DNA of 64,000 nucleotides from Tricholomella constricta (Eukaryota > Basidiomycota > Agaricomycetes > Agaricales > Lyophyllaceae), in contig JAACJP010000013.1 of assembly GCA_013368375.1 (NCBI GenBank), positions 1-64,000 on the forward strand, read 5' to 3'. This document shows positions 56,567 through 64,000 of the stretch, piece after piece. The stretch's first letter is position 1. Each line of letters opens with the position of its first letter. Under the pieces are notes generated by a model. It did not search any database. It was not told where the DNA came from and saw only the letters and a program-made list of their open reading frames with translations. A program made the translations under genes and the position numbers.

Positions 56567-57061
56567 TCAATGGGGCCAGGGACGACGGGATAATCTGGAA
56601 TGGGTTTTGGAAAGTTCTTCAAAGGTTCTCTGTCGAGGCACATTAAATTCCCTAGCCCAAATGCGCCAGCAATGCAGGACTAACTCGCGAATGTCCCAGA
56701 TGTCTTCGCTACTTTTCGCAAGTCGCCTGTGTGCCCACCACTCTGCCCGCCGAGTGATCCACGCGTCGCGCCGTTCTTCCGGATGCATGGACTTGAGGCT
56801 CAAGCAAAATTTGAAGTCTTCCATCTTCGGGGCGCAGACGGGCCTTTCACCGTACCTGTAGAGAGATTTTATCTGGTTGCGAATGACTTGTGATGGTCAG
56901 ATGAGGCTATCAAGCAAGCGTGCAAGACGTGACGCACCATTACAGGACAGATATGTGTCGAAAAGACTAATGCATCCAGGAGTATCGTCGGCTGTAGGGT
57001 ACAGGAGACGCAAGTAAGCTTCCTCCTGTTGAACAGCAGTCCTGAAGTCGGGTTTGGACAT
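56567..57061 (-). CDS. EMI1/DUF3128 twin-CX9C protein
   Basis: Two exons (57061-56938, 56886-56567) give 147 residues. Cys pairs CISLFDTYLSC and CAPKMEDFKFC both have nine residues between, flanking the family signature IKSLYRYGERPVC, and are followed by ERRDAWITRRAEWWAHRRLAKSSEDIW. This is the DUF3128 family, whose yeast member Emi1 is needed for early meiotic gene induction and sporulation. The CX9C pattern predicts a disulphide-linked helical hairpin, possibly in the mitochondrial intermembrane space. A 33-bp stop-free GT..AG stretch after SSEDIWDIRE could be spliced or kept. Divergent from the hydrolase gene with 123 bp between starts. Confidence 0.85.
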
Positions 57062-57184
57062 TTGTGCTGCCAAGGGAGATAGTGGAGGAAAACAAGTTTG
57101 TTACAGGTGATTTTACCGGGCCGAATTGAGGCCATCGTGGTATCCTTATAATCATCATCTCATGCCACCCTGCAGTAAGTGGAC

Positions 57185-58493
57185 ATGTCTTATCGTTACC
57201 GCCACCAGCCTCTCAAGGGCATATACTTGACTTGCCAGCTTTTGACCACCATTTTTCTCCGCGTTCCTCTATGGATTTTGCTTGCCATTCCCAGGTAACT
57301 TCCCTACGTCTGAACAAGCCCACTCAGCCTCTTACTCGGCTGTCAGGTCACAGCGCCCAAGGGAATCCTGGAGCGTGAAACGCGTCGTGCTCGTCAACTT
57401 CGTCCGTCATTTCATCGGCTTGTCCGAAAAGTACAGTGGATCTCCCTCACTCCTGGGATCACAACTGACTTAAGGAACCAAAAGGACCGGGCCTATTATA
57501 GCCCTTCCTAATCACCTAGCAATCACCCCAGGAGCCAAAGTGAACGGAATCTGGGTCGACCCCGTTCCCCAGCTCGTCACTGGAAAGTTGCAGACATGGA
57601 TGTCTACTTCCTCCGTTTCCCCCGTCCGCATCCCTGGTTATTGGATACATAAGAAGGGTTCGACAATAAAGGTCGGCGCTGCTCCCAAGCCCGGCGAGAA
57701 AGTGCTCTATAACTTCCACGGAGGGGCGTACATCCGCCTCTCTGCTCATCCCTCCGACGTTACAGCAAACATTGTCCGCGGCGTCCTCAAACATGTTGAT
57801 TCGATCCACCGATCATTCTCGCTCGAGTACCGACTCTCCTCGTCCAAGCCCTTCGAGGTTGCCAATCCCTTCCCCGCTGCTCTCCTGGATGCCCTTGCCG
57901 GCTATAACTACCTCGTCAACGTCGTCGGGTTCGCTCCTGAGGACATCATTGTCGCTGGAGATTCGGCCGGCGGAAACCTTGCCCACGCGCTCACACGCTA
58001 CCTCGTCGAATACCAGAAGGACCAAACCAACGGAAATACTGAAATTTCCCTCCCCAAGCCCCCCGGTGGGCTCCTCCTCCTTTCCCCCTGGTGCGACCTC
58101 AGTGTATCGCACGAAGGGCCATCGGCGTCCAGCCACCAGTTCGTCGAGTCAGACTACATCCACCCTGTCGAAGGCGACATCAGCTACGCCAAAGACTCCT
58201 TCCTCGGTGTGATGGGTAGGGATGCCGCCCTTCACAATCCATACATTTCGCCTTCTTCCTTGGACCCAGCCTTGGTTGTCGATTTCAAGGGCTTTCCTCG
58301 CACGTTCATCGTTGCTGGCGGTGCAGAGGTCTTGTACGATCAGATCGTAACACTCAGGGATAGGATGATCAAGGATTTGGGAGACAAGGTCACTTACTAT
58401 GAGGCAAAGGATGGTATCCACGATTATTTGATCTTTACATGGCATGAGCCTGAAAGAACAGATACCTTGAAGGCGATCGCGAAGTGGGTATAA
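57185..58493 (+). CDS. HSL-family alpha/beta hydrolase
   Basis: Three exons (57185-57294, 57347-57430, 57485-58493) give 400 residues. A hydrophobic N-terminal segment (YLTCQLLTTIFLRVPLWILLAI) may anchor it in a membrane. The catalytic fold has the oxyanion HGGAY motif, the nucleophile elbow IVAGDSAGGN, and a late Asp/His pair in GGAEVLYDQ and DGIHDYL. This is the hormone-sensitive-lipase/AB hydrolase-3 group of esterases and lipases, often active on short-chain esters or sterol esters. All three catalytic residues appear present. The last exon is long and intronless. Confidence 0.88.
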
Positions 58494-60047
58494 GCACTAG
58501 TGTATGTCCCGGCCACGGAATACGGAATAGATATATATCCTTTCAATTCAATTCCCTCCATTCTCGTTCAATTCACACCTTTGGTTGTTTGTCTATGCTG
58601 AACACATAGACTCTGAAAGTTGAAAACGTTTTCACATCAATGCGGTCAGATGTACGGCAGGAGAAGGTGTCAAGTATGCGAAGTATACTTATCATTGCAC
58701 TTACTACTACACAGCCCTTCTTCCCACTAGGTTTTCATGATAGCACTATTACTCTCGCGTTGTTCTGACGTGCAACCATGCGAAGGTGTTCCGCGTGATA
58801 GTCCCACAGATAATGATAGGTCACAGGAGGAGCAACACAAAGAGTGCTAACAGCTGCCGAGGAAGGCCGCGATCAGTCACCCTATCAAAAAAGCACCCCA
58901 GCCAGGCATAGTGAGAAGCTTTGTCCCGACGGCTGATGCGCACTTGCATACTCCCTGAGAGGGAAAATTTTGATTTATTGAGTGAAGTGCATTGGTAGAA
59001 AATAGAATACGTTAACAATTGCAACGACTGTCAAACGTTTTGACCGCGAAGTCGTCTCCCACCGTCACGCACATGATTGAATCCGCATGGTACAAATACC
59101 TGTGGATGCGGTCAGTCCTCACCTGACAGTGTGGGAGGCTTCAGGGCACTCGCCCATATCGGAAAACAATGGCCATAAAACGAAAGCCGGGGTGTACCAT
59201 CAGTTGACTATCAGCATCAGCAGGAGGGAATATGATCGTTTCTCCTTTGGTGCAGTGCTTGTGCCGCGGCATTGTACGAGCGTCATTACTTTCTCCCGCC
59301 ACCAACATTGAAGCCTGCGACGCAGACATCACGATATTATTGTTTGAAAGCTCTTGCCGTTCGATATGTTATTTGATTATTTGCAGCTGTCAAACCGATT
59401 TCTTGACGACCAACAAGATTACAACGTTTCCAGGAGTTGCAATTGTTTGCATAAGCCTGGCTGCCCCACCAGAAAGCATTTCCGATAACATGCCTCCAAA
59501 CGATCATGTCAATTTCGAGGAAATGAAGCCTAACCCGTGAGGCAAGCGCAGGTTCTAAAGGCCCGGTTGATATGTATACTATCAGTGCACTTATGGGCCA
59601 ACTTGACCGGAAGTTTAGTAGCATTGTAATGCGCTGCTTTGGGTATGTCGCAGGCACCTGCCTCAGATCCATACAGCTGTAATAAACATGCCTCAGCGAT
59701 ACGCACTGCACAGTCACTCTGCTGAGAATGTGCTATGAATCTGATAACCATGCATCAATTGAAAGAAGTGTGTATTTTAAACACGAAGTGAGAAAGATTA
59801 CAAATACTGGATAGTGTGGCGCAGACGAGAGTCCTGAACTATGAATATTGACCGATATTCGCAAAAGCGTAGGAGCATTAGTACTGACAAGCGTTTTGGG
59901 GAGAAACCACCCAAAGATAGTAGCGTGTAACGTATGGTCGGAATTGAGACAGAAGACACTGAAGCCAACAACAGAATGACGAGAAGATAAACAATGGCAG
60001 AAGTACGACGGTATTGTTACTATTGTTATGAGAACTAGAACTTGACA
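58494..60047. other. 1.55-kb convergent intergenic region
   Basis: Between the hydrolase stop and the 3' end of the Mei2-like gene. Several frames of 60-130 codons exist on both strands (for example 59337-59717 minus), but none shows domain, splice or composition signs of a gene. No repeat pair or RNA gene was recognised. A non-coding transcript cannot be excluded from sequence alone. Confidence 0.45.
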
Positions 60048-63000
60048 TCAACCAAGTTGAGACCCTCCCCATAATTTTGCATTGGTGCGGCGGCGCGTTG
60101 TCCCGACAAGTGGATACGACCCAGGGGTTGCTTGCCCACAATTCTGGCCTTGTCGATCAGCGCTTCGACGTGTATCTTCCAGCCTGCGAGAATGTGCGAT
60201 GGACTGAGGAGTGGCCGTACCGCGACCAACGCCAGGAACAAACAGTGCACCGCGATTATAGGCACTGCGCTCCTTCCTCCTGATGTGGGTGGGCGCTGGG
60301 AACGGCTCTGGCAATCCTTGCTCGGGCCCCGGTTCAGAGTAGAAAATTTTGGGTCGCCAGGCCTCTTGCTCATCCATGATACAAGAGTTTTTGAACTTTT
60401 CGACGAGCGCTTCTTTGCCTCTGCAGATTGCGTCAACTTCGACTTGAGCTCAGAGGAAGGAACAATAACATACTGATAATTCGCATAGCTCATCTGTAAA
60501 ACCTTCTCACTTGAAAACATATTCCTGGGGATACGAACGTTCATTAGATGAATTCGTCTTTAGTCATTCAAAAAAGACTCACCATCTCTCCCCAAGCTTC
60601 CTTTTAGCGAAAACGAGCAAGTCTTCGACGGTGATGAAGTTCACGAATGCGTATCCAACATTGCAGCCTTCACAAAACGCGAGGTCAATCATTCGTCGAT
60701 CATTTCACGGCACGAACGCACCGTTCTGGAAATCCATGCGCAGGTACATGAAATCAATTTTGCGCGGGCAGACCTTTGCAATAAATGCGATGAGATCCTT
60801 GTCGCTCATTTTGTTTGGGATATTCTTGATCATGACCGTAGTGCGGGTGTCCTGGCCATCCTCAATTCGGTTGAGATTGAGTTGGTTATGTTCCGTAGTG
60901 GCACGCTGCTCTCGTGGATTGGCCGAAGATCCTTGTAGAGGTGTCGTGTGAGCCGCACGAGACGGATGTGGCGATGCAGCTGGGGGAGTCGAACGAAAAA
61001 TGTTGTGGAATGGTTCGGCGGCAGGATCAACCGCCAGTTGAGCGTCGAGCTTGTTCGACGGAGTGTAATGCATGTTTTGGCCTCCAGGAATAGGCAGCTG
61101 TGGGGCACCATACGGCACATGCGATACTGGATGAACCACTCCTGGCGTTTCGGGAAACCAATGATCGCCTATGACAGGGCGTGGTATGCCCATCAACGCG
61201 TGTTCGAAAGCCAAGTGTGCCATGTTCATGGCCATCGTTGGAGACATGGACTGCGGGTAGGAATTATCGTACTCGTATCCATATGCATGAGCGGGAGGTC
61301 CCACGGGCGGGAATGGCACATTTTGGAGAGGTTGTAAGTGTTGATTGGGCTGATAACAATATGGGGATGGCGTTGTGCAGGGGACGTAGCAGTCAGGCGT
61401 TGCAGAACTCGGGCTACCACGCGACGGGCAGTAGTAGCAATCGTGATGAGATCCGTAGGGCCCGGGGGTAAGGTTATGATGACCGCCAGCTTCTCGATGC
61501 CACTCGCGTCTGTCGTTTACTCCATCGAAAACCAAAGTATTGCCTCTGTCCTGCGAAAGATGTCCGGGAGCTATGTATGACTCGTCGGGAGCGTTATACA
61601 CGGGATCATCGGAGCCTGCGCGGTCTGTATTGTCGTGCGATGCGGTGACAGCCGTTCCCCCGTCCACAGGGTTGGAGGTGTAGAAGTAAGTCGGCGAGGG
61701 GACTGGAGAGCGAGAAATGGGGTTGACATAAACATCCTGGCCAGCACTAACACTTCGTGGCCGCGACTGCGCATCCTCTACATAGCAAAACCTTTCCCGA
61801 GTAAGTGAATATTGACCGGGAGGCCCAAATTGGGGAGCTATTTCATTTTGATGACCTCCTGAGCTGGTAGGGAACGGGATATGATTTTTTGCGGGGTCAG
61901 AACCACTCGTCGTGGTTTGGACATGAGAGGGATGGGCATTGGCCGCGTCAGAAAGGTCTTCGCGTCCGAAAACCGAGACCTTCATGCCGAAGAGATTCTG
62001 TCCGTCAATGGAAGTGTAAGCCGATATCGCCGCTCGAACATCGTAGTACTCGACGTGAAATATTTTTGCTGGCGGCTGTATGAAAGTGGAGCAACGGTCA
62101 GAAAAACGAGAGGATTCTCGTGAAGAAATTTCGCCCACCTGCTTCACATCAAGCTTGTCCTTTGCCAATGAGAATGACCGGAGTCCACCGAAGGATTTTA
62201 GGAAACTCTTTAATGTGCTGAGGCTGAATTCTCCATCGACTACCGAGGTCTCCTCACAACTCTCATCAGCCCTATTTTCAGTCAAGTTACCGTCGTCGAT
62301 GTTGCTACGATCATCGACGACTCTTAGCTCCTGCCCATCATAAGCGGCCATACCTCTACCTTCTACAGCAAGATAGAATGACCCATCCGTAGATGCCAGG
62401 AAAGGAGAATTTCCAATGACCTGTATGCTTATGAGCAGGGGGGCTCGGAGAGAAAACGATATCCATCACCTCTGCAAGTTTCTCGGCCGTTATAAATTGG
62501 CAGGTAATCCAGATTCGCCTTCCATCCTCTCCCACATCGTCGCCGACGCAATGAGACAACGGACCATCGGTTGGGGTGGAGATGATTTGCTTAGCTATTT
62601 CTGCATGACGGACATCAAAGAAAGCGAGCATGGCGATACCATTTGACTGTTGGCAGCGAAGAAACACCCCTTTGATGGAATCCTCGGAGAGCGGGCCATT
62701 GTGTACACCAGAGGCAGGGACAGAGAGGTTATTGGAAGTATTGGATGCGTCGACGCGCGAGGTCAGAGATCCAACAATAGAAGCTCTTAAAACATCGTGA
62801 CGGATCTGTCTCGAAATGTTGCTGAGCTATAAAAAAAATAAAAAAAAGCTTAGCTGATGTCAATGCGACGGAAATACGAGAAGAGCTATGACATCGTGAA
62901 ATGACCGGCGGAAACACAAAATGATTTTTATTAGAGCGGGAGAATGGTCACGCACCAGGAGGAATCTTGTTGATTGGTATTCCGCTTCGTCGCTATGAAC

Positions 63001-63557
63001 GTCCCTAATGGAGTCCGAATTTGAGTCTGTGATGCCAGTAGAGTCAACGCTCGTAGTGGTCCTTAAGCTTGACGAAGGCGTGAGAGGAGGCGTCAACAAT
63101 GAGTGACCGTAACCTTGCTCGCGATCGAGTCGACGGCGCCTCTGGATTTTTAAGGGTTTGGTTTCGTGCAGGTATTCTGAAAGATCATCGAATGAGAGCG
63201 ATTCGCGGTGATCAGAGAATTTTCGCGAAGGCGGTGGTTTTGCCGGGCTGGGCGGTTGCTTGGGTTCTCCGTTGGCCTCAGCGAAAGGCGGCGTCGATGG
63301 ACGCTGGAGTGGCGCGCGAGATATAACTTCAAACTGTGGTGGAATTGGTCCAGAATGAGGTGGGAACCTGGGCCAAAGTGCGAGCTAAACTAAAGTGTAA
63401 TGTTACTGAACATTGATGTTGCCTACCAGATATTTGGCAGCGAAGGAGAGTGCTGCAGACGCGGAGGATGATTTCTAGCGGCCTTTGTTTTAAGCAGAGG
63501 GCTTTCGCGGACCCCAAGGTCAACACTGGACCTTGACTGAGAGTTAGTGGAAGGCAT
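60048..63557 (-). CDS. Mei2-like RNA-binding protein
   Basis: Eight exons (63557-63427, 63367-62956, 62826-62421, 62362-62139, 62075-60722, 60667-60583, 60524-60474, 60420-60048) give 1,011 residues. Two weak RRMs lie in the N-half (GVFLRCQQSNGIAMLAFFDV; IFHVEYYDVRAAISAYTSIDG), followed by a long Pro/Tyr/Ser-rich linker. The C-terminal RRM3 (~800-905) has TTVMIKNIPNKMSDKDLIAFI, MDFQNGCNVGYAFVNF, NMFSSEKVLQMSYANYQGKEALVEKF and the final PKIFYSEPGPEQG. That RRM3 is diagnostic of Mei2, the RNA-binding switch for meiosis in fission yeast. Intron 62138-62076 is 63 bp, in frame and stop-free. The start is the first ATG giving a continuous N-terminal exon. Confidence 0.92.
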
Positions 63558-64000
63558 GATGGGGTTCGGTGCGAGAATGCCCGCAGGAAACGCAGGAAGG
63601 GTTAAGGAGGAGAGGTAGCCACAGGAAAAAGAGGATAATGAGAAAGTTGTTTAATTAAGGTGTTTAATTGACGTCAAAGACGACCGGAGAAGCGTTACAG
63701 ACGCAATCACTGTTAAGAACAGAAGAACCGTAGAGATTTGCGGATCTCCACGGCCGCTCTGATGGCGAGGCCGTCGTCAGGCAGATAATGAGCATTTTAG
63801 ACAGGTAAATAACTTGTTGCGGATTGCATTGAGCGGAGAACTTAGGGTTCTCCGTGAAGGGCACGGGATCGCGGCGGAAAACATGCGCTTTTTGAACAGG
63901 CGAATAAGGGCTGTAAAAAGTCTCCCGTGTGCTGGAAAACGGCGAAAGCGCTGGGAGCCAGGGATACAAATCTAGAAACGAGAATGCCCAGGAATGTTGC
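63558..64000. other. upstream region of the Mei2-like gene
   Basis: Probably promoter and 5' leader. A minus-strand frame of 101 codons (63664-63969) has no recognised features and could be an upstream ORF or chance. The window ends here. Confidence 0.35.

Noticed and set aside
58821..59751. several 60-130 codon ORFs between the hydrolase and Mei2-like gene
   Set aside because: They lie on both strands in mixed frames, with no domain or exon structure.

Overview
This window comes from a nuclear chromosome of a filamentous basidiomycete, most likely an Agaricomycete. Nearly every gene is split by many very short introns (about 45-70 bp, mostly GT-AG, a few GC-AG). Genes are tightly packed on both strands, and the gene set is typically fungal: Hda1/Clr3-type deacetylase, phenylalanine ammonia-lyase, Mei2-like RRM protein, Dsc-complex subunit, Mmt-type carrier. 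No prokaryotic operon, ribosomal RNA, CRISPR array, virus or convincing tRNA was seen. Exon models below were assembled by eye from splice sites, reading phase and protein motifs, and their lengths close in frame.

Layout. 1-5.6 kb is a repeat-rich, gene-poor flank. It holds retroelement-like low-complexity debris, a 102-bp inverted repeat (1305-1406 / 2476-2577), and a hAT-like non-autonomous element (3316-5536) carrying a perfect 657-bp internal tandem duplication. 5.6-24 kb is gene-dense: a small twin-CX9C protein (NDUFAF8-like), DUF1746/Dsc4-like, a four-TM protein, a class II histone deacetylase with an Arb2 domain, a membrane-anchored amidohydrolase (copy A), ERCC1/Rad10, an unrecognised nuclear-looking protein, and a second amidohydrolase (copy B). 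24.4-26.1 kb is an array of degenerate exon/intron-like modules with no functional gene that I can build. 26.3-32.3 kb carries TFIIH SSL1/p44, a TCP11/SOK1 protein, a small proline-rich membrane protein and a NIPA-type magnesium transporter. 34-36.8 kb is phenylalanine ammonia-lyase behind a 1.7-kb upstream region. 37-42 kb carries a mitochondrial-type cation diffusion facilitator and a divergent pair: iron-containing alcohol dehydrogenase/maleylacetate reductase-like plus flavin-reductase-domain protein. 42.5-53 kb carries a RING-like protein, a 1,702-codon Sec7-domain protein, a divergent CK2 alpha kinase, an HPD-bearing coiled-coil protein (NFKBIL1-like) and MIA40. 53-64 kb carries MCM2, EMI1 (DUF3128), an HSL-type alpha/beta hydrolase and a Mei2-like RNA-binding protein.

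How genes relate. Most are housekeeping genes that merely sit together. Plausible links are DNA replication and repair (MCM2, ERCC1, SSL1), three twin-CX9C mitochondrial intermembrane-space type proteins near MIA40, which imports that class, and the divergent reductase pair. Several neighbours share very short divergent promoters (76-370 bp). MCM2 is preceded by MluI-box motifs typical of G1/S control. No previously undescribed defence or biosynthetic system was recognised. The most unusual items are the exon-module array at 24.4-25.9 kb, the Sec7 protein lacking the catalytic glutamate, the paralogous amidohydrolases with conserved 11- and 12-bp microexons, and the duplicated hAT-like element.
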